A stretch of 64,000 nt of DNA from an uncultured Clostridia bacterium. GTDB lineage: Bacteria > Bacillota > Clostridia > Christensenellales > CAG-138. A model generated the notes under the pieces. That model did not search any database and was not told the origin of the DNA. It worked only from the letters and a program-made list of their open reading frames with translations. A program made the translations under genes and the position numbers. This document shows, piece by piece, positions 24,704 through 33,020 of the stretch (the stretch's first letter is position 1; each line of letters opens with the position of its first letter). The stretch lies in the NCBI GenBank assembly GCA_946411635.1, contig CAMKES010000007.1, positions 19,075 to 83,074 on the forward strand, read 5' to 3'.

Positions 24704-27045
24704 AGACGGAACCCTCCGCCGATCCAATGCACGAGAAACGCCGCGACCCACGCGATCACGCACTGCGCAAGCACGACAAACAGCGCCCAGCGCCGTCCGA
24801 GCTCGCGCCGGATCGACGCCACCGCCGCCACGCACGGCGTGTACAGAAGACAGAAGGTCAGAAACGCCAGCGCCGCAAGCGGCGTGAGCGCGCCGACCAC
24901 CGCCGCTTCCGAACCGAACAGGACGTTGACCGTGGAAACGACGCTCTCCTTTGCGAGAAAGCCGCCGATCAGCGCCGTGGACATGCGCCAGTCGCCGAAG
25001 CCGAGCGGCGAGAACACCGGCGCGATAAAGCCCGCGATGACGGCGAGCATGGAATCCTGCGAGTTTGTGACGACGTCCAGCCGGAAATCGAACGTCTGCA
25101 AAAACCAGATCACGACGGTCGCGATCAGGATGACCGTAAACGCGCGTTCCAGGAAGTCCTTCGCCTTGTCCCACAGAAGCCGGAGCACGTTTTTGACGCC
25201 CGGCAGCCGGTAGTTCGGCAGCTCCATGACGAACGGCACCGCCTCGCCCTTGAACAGCGTGCCCTTGGAGAGCAGCGCCGTCAGAATGCCGACGAGCACG
25301 CCGAGCACGTAGAGTCCGATCATCACGAGCGCCGCAACCTTCGGGAAGAACGCCGCGGAGAAGAACGCGTAGATCGGCAGCTTCGCCGAACAGCTCATAA
25401 ACGGCGTCAGAAGGATCGTGAGTTTCCGGTCGCGGGCGGAGGGCAGCGTGCGGCTCGCCATAACGCCCGGCACGGTACAGCCGAAGCCGATCAGCATCGG
25501 CACGATGCTGCGGCCCGACAGACCGATCTTTCGGAGCAGCTTATCCATGAAGAACGCGACGCGCGCCATGTAGCCGGAATCCTCGAGGATCGAGAGGAAA
25601 AAGAACAGAACGATGATGATCGGCAGGAAGCTCAGAACGCTTCCGACGCCATTAAAGATCCCGTCGATGATCAGCGAGTGCAGAACGCGACTGACGTTCC
25701 AGCTCGTAAGCGCGGAATCCACCGCGCCGCGCGCCGCGTCGATGCCCATTTCAAGCAGCGACTGCAGCCCCGCGCCGATCACGTGGAAGGTCAGGAAAAA
25801 CACGAGTCCCATGATCGCGATGAAGACCGGGATCGCGGTCCACTTGCCGGTGAGCACGCGGTCCAGCCTGCTGCTGCGCTTGTGCTCGCGGCTTTCCTTC
25901 GGCTTGACGACCGTCGCTTCGCACAGTTTTTTGATGAACGAAAAGCGCATGTCCGCGATGGCGGCGGCGCGGTCGAGCCCGCGCTCCTCCTCCATCTGAC
26001 AGATGATGTGTTCGACCATTTCGCGCTCGTTGTCCGTCAGCTTCAGCGCCTCGGTCACGTACGGGTCGCCCTCGACGAGTTTGCTCGCGGCGAAGCGCAG
26101 AGGGATCCCCGCTTCCGCGGCATGGTCTTCAACGAGATGCATGATGCCGTGCAGACAGCGGTGCACCGCGCCGCCGTTCGCGTCCTTGTCGCAGAAGTCT
26201 GTGCGGCTCGGTTTTTCCTGATACTGCGCGACGTGCAGCGCGTGGCTGACGAGCTCGTCGACGCCCTCGTTTTTCGCCGCGGAGATCGGAACGACCGGGA
26301 TGCCCAGAAGCTGTTCCATTTCGTTGATGCGGATCGAGCCGCCGTTGCCGCGCATCTCGTCCATCATGTTCAGCGCGAGCACCATCGGCACGTCGAGCTC
26401 CATCAGCTGCAGCGTCAGGTACAGATTGCGCTCGATGTTCGTCGCGTCGACGATGTTGATGATGCCGGTAGGCTTTTCGTTCAGAATGAACCGGCGCGAG
26501 ATGCGCTCCTCGTCGGAATACGGAGACAGCGAATAGATGCCGGGCAGATCGGTGATCTCGGTCTCCGGATGGTTGCGGATCGCGCCGCCCTTGCGGTCGA
26601 CGGTGACGCCCGGGAAGTTGCCGACGTGCTGGTTCGCACCGGTCAGCTGGTTGAACAGCGTCGTTTTGCCGCAGTTCTGGTTGCCCGCAAGCGCGAAGGT
26701 CAGCTTCGTGCCCTTTTTCAGCGGGTTTTCCGTTTCCTTGACGTGAAAGCGTCCCGTTTCGCCGAGACCGGGGTGCTCCACCTCGACGGCATACGGACGG
26801 ACCGGTCTGATCTTTGCGGATTCGACGGGCCGCACGCCGATCTTTTCCGCGTCCGCAACGCGCAGCGTCAGCTCGTAGCCGTGGATGCGGAACTCCATCG
26901 GATCGCCCATCGGCGCAAACTTCACCAGCGTCATCTCCGCGCCGGGGATCACGCCCATATCCAGAAAATGCTGTCTCAGCGCCCCCTCGCCGCCGACCGT
27001 TTCCACGATCGCGGACGCGCCGGGCTTCAGATCTCGCAACGTCAT
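24700..27045 (-). CDS. feoB: Ferrous iron transport protein, FeoA-FeoB fusion
   Basis: A 781-residue cytoplasmic membrane transporter for Fe2+. Residues 1-75 are a FeoA-type SH3 domain (GALRQHFLDMGVIPGAEMTL); residues about 113-280 are the FeoB G domain with P-loop GNQNCGKTT (121-129), and DLPGIYSLSPYSDEE as G3/switch region; then the helical spacer and the membrane part with GFGCTVPGVMASRT and FMSCSAKLPIYA, the two Cys-containing gate motifs. Separate feoA and feoB genes are the commoner arrangement. ATG at 27045 with GGAGG and GGGAG just upstream. Confidence 0.94.
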   Translation of the reverse strand: MTLRDLKPGASAIVETVGGEGALRQHFLDMGVIPGAEMTLVKFAPMGDPMEFRIHGYELTLRVADAEKIGVRPVESAKIRPVRPYAVEVEHPGLGETGRFHVKETENPLKKGTKLTFALAGNQNCGKTTLFNQLTGANQHVGNFPGVTVDRKGGAIRNHPETEITDLPGIYSLSPYSDEERISRRFILNEKPTGIINIVDATNIERNLYLTLQLMELDVPMVLALNMMDEMRGNGGSIRINEMEQLLGIPVVPISAAKNEGVDELVSHALHVAQYQEKPSRTDFCDKDANGGAVHRCLHGIMHLVEDHAAEAGIPLRFAASKLVEGDPYVTEALKLTDNEREMVEHIICQMEEERGLDRAAAIADMRFSFIKKLCEATVVKPKESREHKRSSRLDRVLTGKWTAIPVFIAIMGLVFFLTFHVIGAGLQSLLEMGIDAARGAVDSALTSWNVSRVLHSLIIDGIFNGVGSVLSFLPIIIVLFFFLSILEDSGYMARVAFFMDKLLRKIGLSGRSIVPMLIGFGCTVPGVMASRTLPSARDRKLTILLTPFMSCSAKLPIYAFFSAAFFPKVAALVMIGLYVLGVLVGILTALLSKGTLFKGEAVPFVMELPNYRLPGVKNVLRLLWDKAKDFLERAFTVILIATVVIWFLQTFDFRLDVVTNSQDSMLAVIAGFIAPVFSPLGFGDWRMSTALIGGFLAKESVVSTVNVLFGSEAAVVGALTPLAALAFLTFCLLYTPCVAAVASIRRELGRRWALFVVLAQCVIAWVAAFLVHWIGGGFRL

Positions 27046-27088
27046 ACTCCCGCCTCCGATTGCTTTGGCTCCGTTCGGAACCGAAAAA

Positions 27089-27117
27089 AGTATACCGCAA
27101 ATCCCGGCCGGATGCAA
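27089..27117 (-). promoter_or_regulatory. Promoter of feoAB
   Basis: Read leftwards: -35 TTGCAT (27117-27112), 17-nt spacer, -10 TATACT (27094-27089). Predicted start near 27082, about 37 nt before the ATG. No Fur or DtxR box was recognised with confidence. Confidence 0.7.
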
Positions 27118-27146
27118 GGCGAAACGGACGATTCTTTTGTCGGACG

Positions 27147-27175
27147 AAAAAAAGCGTCCCGAAGCGGGACGCTTT
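27147..27175 (-). terminator. Terminator of the small lipoprotein gene
   Basis: AAAGCGTCCC (27151-27160) pairs with GGGACGCTTT (27166-27175); read leftwards it runs into seven T residues. It isolates the lipoprotein gene from feoAB. Confidence 0.85.
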
Positions 27176-27191
27176 GCCGTCTGCAATGCGA

Positions 27192-27434
27192 TCAGCCGTT
27201 TCCCCCGGGCATGCCGGAAGAAGGCGAAACGGCGGGCGTGGTCGGTTCGACCGGCGCCGCGGTTTCGGGCGGAGTCGCAGCGGGACTTGCCGTTGCGGCA
27301 GGCGCCGCGCTCGCCGCAGGCTTCATCGTCGGCGCCTTCGTCGGCATCGACGCGTCGCCGCGCACGGAACAGCTGCAGCCCGCAAACGCGAGCAGCATCG
27401 CAAGCAGCGGGATCAAAAAGAATCGTTTCATCAT
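27192..27434 (-). CDS. Small lipoprotein with Ala/Pro/Thr-rich tail
   Basis: About 80 residues. Signal MMKRFFLIPLLAMLLAFAGC with lipobox AFAGC, then a low-complexity A/P/T/S-rich region (PAASAAPAATASPAAT) that looks like a flexible cell-wall spacer. No domain. AAAGGAG lies 6 nt before the ATG at 27434 (an upstream ATG at 27440 is too close to the site). Function unknown. Confidence 0.6.
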   Translation of the reverse strand: MMKRFFLIPLLAMLLAFAGCSCSVRGDASMPTKAPTMKPAASAAPAATASPAATPPETAAPVEPTTPAVSPSSGMPGGNG

Positions 27435-27492
27435 GCGCATCTCCTTTCGGTTCTTTTCCGATAGAATGTCCCGCCGCGGCCGCGTTATACGC

Positions 27493-27521
27493 TTGCGGGT
27501 CAAAAAAAACTGTGGTATACT
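27493..27521 (+). promoter_or_regulatory. Promoter of rsmA giving a leaderless transcript
   Basis: -35 TTGCGG (27493-27498), 17-nt spacer with an extended TG, -10 TATACT (27516-27521), then only GCGGGC before the ATG at 27528. The predicted transcription start is the A of the ATG, and no Shine-Dalgarno exists. Confidence 0.7.
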
Positions 27522-27527
27522 GCGGGC

Positions 27528-28316
27528 ATGAGAGCAAGCGCCGAATTTGTCAAAACCGCTTTGCGGGATCTCGAAAAAACGCCGAACCGCGCGCTCGGGC
27601 AGAACTTCTGCATCGACGGCGGGCGGCTTTCTTCCTGTGTCGACCGCATGCGTCTTGAGAAAAACGTGATCGAGATCGGTCCCGGCCTCGGCGCGCTGAC
27701 CGAGCTGCTGCTTGCGAAAAACGCGTGCGTGACCGCGCTCGAAAAGGACGAAACGATGGTCGCGTTTCTTCGGGAAACGCTTTCGCATCCGAACCTTTCG
27801 GTGCGGCACGGCGACGCGCTGAAATACCGGTACGCCGACGAAGCGAAGCCGTTTTCCGTCGTCGGGAATCTGCCGTACTACATCACGACGCCGCTGTGCG
27901 CGGCGGTGCTGAAGGCGCTGCCGGCGTCGTTCTACTGCATGGTGCAGAAGGAGGCGTCGGACCGGTTTTTCGCAAAGCCGAAAGACGACTGCTACGGTCC
28001 GCTTTCGATCCTCACGCAGCTGTATTACGACGCGGCGATCCTCGACGCGTTCCCGGAGGACTGCTTTTATCCGAGCCCGAACGTGCAGTCCGTGTTCGTG
28101 GGCATGACGAAAAAGCCCGACGCGCCGGAGGACGATCCCAAAGCGCTTTCCGCGTTTGCCGCAAACCTGCTTTCGATGCGGCGCAAGACGATCAAAAACA
28201 ATCTGAAGCCGTATCCGGGCGCGGACGAGGCGCTGAAAACGCTCGGCATCCCGCCCGAAACCCGCGCGGAGACGCTGCCGCCCGAAACGGTGCTCGCGCT
28301 GTTCCGGCTGCTCTGA
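27528..28316 (+). CDS. rsmA: 16S rRNA (adenine1518-N6/adenine1519-N6)-dimethyltransferase
   Basis: A 262-residue KsgA/Dim1-family enzyme that dimethylates two adjacent adenines in the 3' hairpin of 16S rRNA. Motifs: LGQNFCID near residue 22, SAM loop VIEIGPGLGALTE, acidic LEKDETM, and catalytic NLPYYITTP. Length is typical. The ATG is 6 nt from the -10 box with no ribosome binding site, implying a leaderless mRNA; 22 residues before LGQNF match the normal N-terminus, so no later start is needed. Confidence 0.94.
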   Translation: MRASAEFVKTALRDLEKTPNRALGQNFCIDGGRLSSCVDRMRLEKNVIEIGPGLGALTELLLAKNACVTALEKDETMVAFLRETLSHPNLSVRHGDALKYRYADEAKPFSVVGNLPYYITTPLCAAVLKALPASFYCMVQKEASDRFFAKPKDDCYGPLSILTQLYYDAAILDAFPEDCFYPSPNVQSVFVGMTKKPDAPEDDPKALSAFAANLLSMRRKTIKNNLKPYPGADEALKTLGIPPETRAETLPPETVLALFRLL

Positions 28317-28324
28317 GAAGCATC

Positions 28325-28354
28325 AAAAAAAGGAGGTCCGATGACCTCCTTTTT
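28325..28354. terminator. Bidirectional terminator between rsmA and the M32 peptidase gene
   Basis: AAAAAGGAGGTC (28327-28338) and GACCTCCTTTTT (28343-28354) give a hairpin with an A run on one side and a T run on the other, so it ends both convergent transcripts. Confidence 0.9.
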
Positions 28355-28364
28355 GATTTACGCG

Positions 28365-29858
28365 TTATGCGAGGCGATACAGCTCCGAGTATTTCTTCGT
28401 GAGATAATCCGTATAGTACGTCGGATCGAACGGCGCGCCGAACGCCTCCTCCATCAGTTTGACCGGATCCTTCATGCAGCCGAAGCGGTAGATGTGCGCC
28501 GTGAGCCATTCGACGATCGGCCGGAGGTTGCCCGCGCGGACGTTCCCCCATACGTCGATCTCGTTTTCCATGCGTTTGATGAGCTGTGCGCCGTACGCGC
28601 TGCCCACCGCGTAGGACGGAAAGTAGCCGAACAGTCCCGTCGCCCAGTGCGAATCCTGCAGCACGCCGCGGCGATCGTCCGGCACGTCGACGCCGAGGTA
28701 TTCCTTGTACATGCGGTTCCATTCCACGGGCAGATCCTTCGCCGCGAGATCGCCGTTGAACAGGCGCTTTTCGAGCTCGTAGCGGATCATGACGTGCAGC
28801 GAATAGGTCAGCTCGTCCGCCTCCGTGCGGATCAGCGACGGCTCCGCCTTGTTGACCGCGACGTAGAATTGATGCGCGGTGACGTCCTTCAGCTGCTCCC
28901 TGAAGATCTGCTGCATCCGCGGGAAGATCGCCTCGATAAACGGCTCGCTGCGGCCGATGATATTCTCGAAGAACCGCGACTGGCTCTCGTGCACGCTCAT
29001 CGAAACGCCCTTGCCGATCGGGAGCCGCGCGACGTCGTCGGCGATATTGCGCTCGTACGTGGCGTGGCCGCCCTCGTGGATGACGCTGTACATCGACAGC
29101 TCGACCGCGTCCTCGTGGTAGTGCGTGGTGATGCGGACGTCGTTTTTCGTAAAGCTCGTCGTGAACGGGTGCTCGGTCTCGCCGATGACGCAGTGGTTTT
29201 TGTCGAGCCCCAGCACGTCCATCAGATAGTCCGAGAAGATCCGCTGCTGCGCGACCGGATAGTGCCGGTGCAGGAACGAAACGTCCGGCTGCTCCTTGAT
29301 CCTTGCGATCACGGGAACGAGACGGTCGCGGACGGTTCTGAAGAATCCGTCGAGCGTTTCGGTGTTCAGCCCCTTTTCATACGCGTCGAGCAGCGTGTCG
29401 TAGACCGGCGCGTCGGGCTGATAGTAGCGCGCAAAGCGCTTTTTCGCCGCGATCAGCTTTTCGAGATGCGGCAGGAACGACGCGAAGTCGCTCCGGAGCT
29501 TCGCCTCATGCCAGACCCGATCGGCGGTCGTCTGATCGACCGTGTACTGCACGTACTCCTCCTTCGGGATGCAGGCGATGCGCGCGCGCTGCTCCATGGC
29601 GAGCTCGGCGGTGCGGACGATCGCGGGATCGACCTCGCCACGGTGCGCGAGGATCTCCGCCTGCATCGCTTCGGTCTCCGGCGCGGTCAGAAGATCGTAC
29701 GTGACCGCGCTCAATACGCCGAGCGTGTCGCCCACGATCGGGCCCGCGCCCTTCGGCATGATCGTGCTCATATCGTAGGTCATCAGCCCCATCGCGTGGC
29801 GGTACGCGCGAAGCTTTTCCAGATAGGCGCGGTAGCGTTCAACGGTTTGCTGGATCAT
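28365..29858 (-). CDS. Thermostable carboxypeptidase 1, M32 family
   Basis: A 497-residue zinc metallocarboxypeptidase, cytosolic. Active site HEGGH (VIHEGGHATYE) and the M32 signature HESQSRFFENIIGR with the downstream Glu. Releases C-terminal residues from peptides with broad specificity. Length matches the family (about 500). GGAGT lies 7 nt before ATG. Last gene of a four-gene leftward operon with a C11 peptidase, suggesting peptide degradation, although the C11 protein is predicted to be extracytoplasmic. Confidence 0.93.
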   Translation of the reverse strand: MIQQTVERYRAYLEKLRAYRHAMGLMTYDMSTIMPKGAGPIVGDTLGVLSAVTYDLLTAPETEAMQAEILAHRGEVDPAIVRTAELAMEQRARIACIPKEEYVQYTVDQTTADRVWHEAKLRSDFASFLPHLEKLIAAKKRFARYYQPDAPVYDTLLDAYEKGLNTETLDGFFRTVRDRLVPVIARIKEQPDVSFLHRHYPVAQQRIFSDYLMDVLGLDKNHCVIGETEHPFTTSFTKNDVRITTHYHEDAVELSMYSVIHEGGHATYERNIADDVARLPIGKGVSMSVHESQSRFFENIIGRSEPFIEAIFPRMQQIFREQLKDVTAHQFYVAVNKAEPSLIRTEADELTYSLHVMIRYELEKRLFNGDLAAKDLPVEWNRMYKEYLGVDVPDDRRGVLQDSHWATGLFGYFPSYAVGSAYGAQLIKRMENEIDVWGNVRAGNLRPIVEWLTAHIYRFGCMKDPVKLMEEAFGAPFDPTYYTDYLTKKYSELYRLA

Positions 29859-29861
29859 AGA

Positions 29862-30395
29862 TTAACTCCTTTCGGTTTGCGTTTCGTCTGCCGGTTCCGC
29901 TTCGGACGGCTCCGACGCGGGTTCTTCTTTCTTCTTCAGAGGCTTGCCGAACAGGATCAGCAGCGCGACCGCGATCACGCCGATCAGGATCGTCACGGCC
30001 GTGCGGCGCGCGTCGCGCACCGTGACGGATACGGTCGAAGCCGCGGTCTCGCCCGTTTCGGTTTCCGCCGTGACGGTCAGTTTCGCCGTGCCGGCGCCGC
30101 GCGCAATCACGAACAGCGTGCCGTCTTCGTCCAGCACGCCCGCCGCGACCGATTCGTCCGCGCTTTCCACCGCAAACGTCAGCGCGGATCCGTCCGCGGC
30201 CGCGAAGCCCGCCGTATATGCGGCAAGCGCCTCCGTCATGCCGTCGCGCACGCCGAGCGGCAGCGTGATCGTGACGTCCTTCTGCCCCGGCGCCGTGATC
30301 GCCGGCGTTTCGGGGCGTTCTTCATCCTGCTTTGCCGCGCAGCCCGCCGTGATCAGCAGACACAGCGCGAGCAGAAATAAACCCGTTCGTTTCAT
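29862..30395 (-). CDS. Lipoprotein with Ig-like domain and C-terminal membrane helix
   Basis: About 177 residues. Signal MKRTGLFLLALCLLITAGC with lipobox ITAGC; a Big/Ig-like beta domain (about 60-130: ADESVAAGVLDEDGTLFVIA, GTAKLTVTAE); a second hydrophobic helix (TAVTILIGVIAVALLILFG) and an acidic cytosolic tail. Having both a lipobox and a C-terminal helix is unusual; the protein may be anchored at both ends. ATG 30395 chosen because AAAGGA lies 6 nt upstream. Gap to the C11 gene is 11 bp. Confidence 0.6.
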   Translation of the reverse strand: MKRTGLFLLALCLLITAGCAAKQDEERPETPAITAPGQKDVTITLPLGVRDGMTEALAAYTAGFAAADGSALTFAVESADESVAAGVLDEDGTLFVIARGAGTAKLTVTAETETGETAASTVSVTVRDARRTAVTILIGVIAVALLILFGKPLKKKEEPASEPSEAEPADETQTERS

Positions 30396-30406
30396 ATCCA
30401 TTCCTT

Positions 30407-32002
30407 TCACCACGTTCCTCCGAGCAGCCAGTCGGCCGCGTCCTCAAGCCAGTCGAGGTCCCAGCCGCCCCAGTCGAAATCTCCGTAATACGCGTCCCAG
30501 CCGTCCCAGTCGTATGCGTCGCCGAAATCGAAATATCCGGCGCTGCTTTCTACGGTCACGAACTTGCCGAGCCATTCGATATAGTCCGCGTCGATGCCCG
30601 CGTTGCGGAACACGCGTTTCAGTTCGTTGTAGAACGTTTCGTCGCCGTACGGCAGCGTGACCGAAAGCCCCGTGAGCGTCGTTTCGTCGGACGTTGCGCC
30701 GAACGCGACGACCGCCGCCCGGAACGCGGCGCAGAGCGCGTCGGATTTGTCGGACGATACGTTCATCGCGACCGAAAGAATATCGGTCACGCAGTAATCC
30801 TCGAGCGAGCCGTTGCCGCCCGTATACCAGCCGACCGCGCGCAGACGCGGATGCACGCGTCCGCCGTCCGACATGCGGAGCTGGCTGTAATTCTTGTTCA
30901 GAAGCGCTTCCTCGCTGTCGTACGCGAAGTCCACCCACGCGGGATACAGCAGCGCGATATACGCCTCGTCGATCAGCGCGAGCGTCGCGCCGCCGTTTTT
31001 CGCGAGGTCCTTTTCGCAGGCCGCGACCGTATCGTCGATCACGATCGAAGCAAGCGTCTGCGTGGGGATCGCGGGATCCTTCGCGAGCGCCGTGAACCAG
31101 CCCGTATACGCCCAGCCGCAGCCCGGCTCGAAATCCTCGCTCAGAAGCGTATAGTCGCAGTAATCGTACAGCGCGCAGCAGACCTCGAGCGACGACATCA
31201 GACAGCAGTCCATGCCGATAAGATCGAAATACACGCCGCCGTTTTTCAGCGCGAGCTGGATCTCGTCGATGGTGAGCGTCGATTCGTACGGCTGATATTC
31301 GTCGTAGCCGAAACCGTAGACCGCGCCGCCGCCGTGATCCCAGAGGATCAGAATGTAGCGATCGGCGGGGTAGTTCGCGGCGCCCCAGCGGATGAAGTCC
31401 GCAAGCGTGGACGGAACGGTCGTATCGAGCTGTCCGAGCGTGTCGTCGACGAGCGTCAGCCCGCGGTCCGTCAGAAGATACCGCTGCGCGTGCGTCGCGG
31501 AGATGCCGTAGCGCTTGTTCCACTTGCGCGTGCCGAGCGTTTCGATCAGGACCTTCACGCGGCCGCTCTTTTGCGCGCGGACCATTTCGGTGAGGTCGTC
31601 CGTCGCCTCGCCGGACTCGGATTCGAGGTCCGAGCCGTTCATGTAGATCAGCACCGTCACCGTGTCCGTGCCGTCGTTTTTCAATTTGACGCGTTTCTCG
31701 CGCACGAGCTCCGACGCCGAGACCTGTCCGTCCGGCGATCCGGCCGGCACGGTTGCCGCGGGTTTCGCCGTCGCCGGCTTTGCCGTCGCAAGCGCCTGCG
31801 TCGCCTGCGCCGCCGGCGTTTCCGCAAGCTGCTCCGCCCATTCGCCGCAGGTCTCGATCCCGCATTTCGCGCATTTTACGCAGCGCCGGCAGGTGCAGAC
31901 GCACGTGAAGAACGCGCCGACCAGAAGCGCGATCAGTACGACCGCGACGATCAGCACGATCAGAAGCGTGCGGGATGTTTTTTTATCGGGCGTCTGTTCC
32001 AT
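30407..32002 (-). CDS. Clostripain-like cysteine peptidase, C11 family, membrane anchored
   Basis: A 531-residue clan CD peptidase. N-terminal membrane helix (about 12-31) followed by a Cys cluster (FTCVCTCRRCVKCAKCGIETC written in parts: eight Cys in residues 34-52), a Pro/Ala/Thr linker, then the catalytic domain with His223 in LWDHGGG and Cys267 in MDCCLMSS. Cleavage after Arg/Lys is typical for C11 but cannot be verified. The C-terminus ends in an acidic aromatic tail (about 490-531) rich in D, W, Y, G. Start overlaps the previous gene by 20 bp. Confidence 0.88.
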   Translation of the reverse strand: MEQTPDKKTSRTLLIVLIVAVVLIALLVGAFFTCVCTCRRCVKCAKCGIETCGEWAEQLAETPAAQATQALATAKPATAKPAATVPAGSPDGQVSASELVREKRVKLKNDGTDTVTVLIYMNGSDLESESGEATDDLTEMVRAQKSGRVKVLIETLGTRKWNKRYGISATHAQRYLLTDRGLTLVDDTLGQLDTTVPSTLADFIRWGAANYPADRYILILWDHGGGAVYGFGYDEYQPYESTLTIDEIQLALKNGGVYFDLIGMDCCLMSSLEVCCALYDYCDYTLLSEDFEPGCGWAYTGWFTALAKDPAIPTQTLASIVIDDTVAACEKDLAKNGGATLALIDEAYIALLYPAWVDFAYDSEEALLNKNYSQLRMSDGGRVHPRLRAVGWYTGGNGSLEDYCVTDILSVAMNVSSDKSDALCAAFRAAVVAFGATSDETTLTGLSVTLPYGDETFYNELKRVFRNAGIDADYIEWLGKFVTVESSAGYFDFGDAYDWDGWDAYYGDFDWGGWDLDWLEDAADWLLGGTW

Positions 32003-32579
32003 GCGTGTCCTCGTTTGCGGGATCCGGTACGGTCAGCATATCACAATCCGGCGCCGAATGCAATCGACGGCCGGAAAGCAGCCGGTAAAACGGAATGCGC
32101 ACGTACCGCGCGCCGATCTTCTTCGCGTACGGGTCGCGGTCCGTTCGCCTGCAGACCTTGCGGATGCCGAAAAAGTAGCGGAACGCGAACCGCTGACTGA
32201 GCCGGTACACGTCGGTCACGTCGAGCTCCACGCTGCGGCAGCCGCGATCGAGCAGCCGTTTCGGGATCAAAAGCGTCGAAACGTGCCGGACGTGCCGGAG
32301 CCCCTTGACGAAGAGGTACGCGTTCAGATGATATTTGAGTTCAAACGTCATGCAGGGCTCGGAAAACAGGAACGGCTTTCCGTACCGCGCTTCGTACGCG
32401 GACGACAGCGCGGACGAGACCCACGCGCAAAGCCGCTTCGTGCCGATCGCGCGCGAGACCGCGTCCCACCGTTCCGGATACGCGGACAGATCGATCCGGA
32501 AGCCCTCCGGAAGGATCTCCGTGCAGCCGGACAAAAGCCTTTTCGCCGTTTTTCGTTCCCTGTTCGTCAACGCTTTCAT
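31983..32579 (-). CDS. Hypothetical protein, first gene of the C11 operon
   Basis: 198 residues, basic, beginning MKALTNRERKTAKRLLSG. No domain recognised; central part YHLNAYLFVKGLRHVRHVST and a basic region IRKVCRRTDRDPYAKKIGAR. No signal peptide or clear membrane helix. The ATG at 32579 has no Shine-Dalgarno and lies 6 nt after a -10 box, so it is predicted leaderless. Its 3' end overlaps the C11 gene. Confidence 0.5.
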   Translation of the reverse strand: MKALTNRERKTAKRLLSGCTEILPEGFRIDLSAYPERWDAVSRAIGTKRLCAWVSSALSSAYEARYGKPFLFSEPCMTFELKYHLNAYLFVKGLRHVRHVSTLLIPKRLLDRGCRSVELDVTDVYRLSQRFAFRYFFGIRKVCRRTDRDPYAKKIGARYVRIPFYRLLSGRRLHSAPDCDMLTVPDPANEDTHGTDAR

Positions 32580-32585
32580 ACCCGT

Positions 32586-32614
32586 ATCGTAGCATATCCC
32601 GCGCGGTTTCGCAA
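32586..32614 (-). promoter_or_regulatory. Promoter of the C11 operon, leaderless geometry
   Basis: Read leftwards: -35 TTGCGA (32614-32609), 17-nt spacer, -10 TACGAT (32591-32586), then ACGGGT and the ATG at 32579. Confidence 0.6.
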
Positions 32615-32615
32615 T

Positions 32616-32643
32616 AAAAAAACAGCTCCGGTCGCCCGGAGCC
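32616..32643 (-). terminator. Terminator of the ferredoxin gene
   Basis: GCTCCGG (32625-32631) pairs with CCGGAGC (32636-32642) around TCGC; read leftwards a run of seven T follows. Confidence 0.85.
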
Positions 32644-32662
32644 GTTCTTTTTGTCGTTGTGA

Positions 32663-32833
32663 TTATTCCGCTTTCGGTGCGCCGACGGGGCAAACCTCTG
32701 CGCAGTTGCCGCACTCGATGCAGACGTCGGGATTGATCTCGTACTTGCCGTCGCCTTCAGCGATCGCTTCAACGGGGCACTCTGCCGCGCACGCGCCGCA
32801 GGAGATGCATTCATCGGTGATTTTGTATGCCAT
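32663..32833 (-). CDS. 2[4Fe-4S] ferredoxin
   Basis: 56 residues, clostridial-type low-potential electron carrier. Two cluster motifs: [12 protein letters not shown] and [12 protein letters not shown]. Start at ATG 32833 preceded by GAGGAGGT at 7-8 nt. Monocistronic between its own promoter and terminator. Partner oxidoreductase not in the window. Confidence 0.95.
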   Translation of the reverse strand: MAYKITDECISCGACAAECPVEAIAEGDGKYEINPDVCIECGNCAEVCPVGAPKAE

Positions 32834-32864
32834 GGTTTGTACCTCCTCTTTAGATTTCATCCTC

Positions 32865-32892
32865 ATTATAACAAATGTTTTTGAGATTGCAA
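32865..32892 (-). promoter_or_regulatory. Promoter of the ferredoxin gene
   Basis: Read leftwards: -35 TTGCAA (32892-32887), 16-nt spacer, consensus -10 TATAAT (32870-32865). Confidence 0.8.
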
Positions 32893-33020
32893 CCCCTTTT
32901 TTTCAACCATTTTTTCGGGACGAAACCCTACGATTTCTGTAGGGTTTTTACGACCTTTGTCAGGCGACTTTCTTTCGACAATCGCCGCCGCGTACAATGC
33001 GGGTCGGAAAGGAGACGCAC

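Noticed and set aside
24727-27531. A 934-codon frame opposite feoAB, and similar long frames opposite uvrB, gyrA, clpB and the C11 gene
   Set aside because: Antisense shadows of conserved genes with skewed Arg/His-rich composition and no start signals.
32971-32998. Promoter of the parB-like gene (TTCGAC / TACAAT)
   Set aside because: The only -35-like hexamer is 13 nt from the -10, too close for a reliable call.
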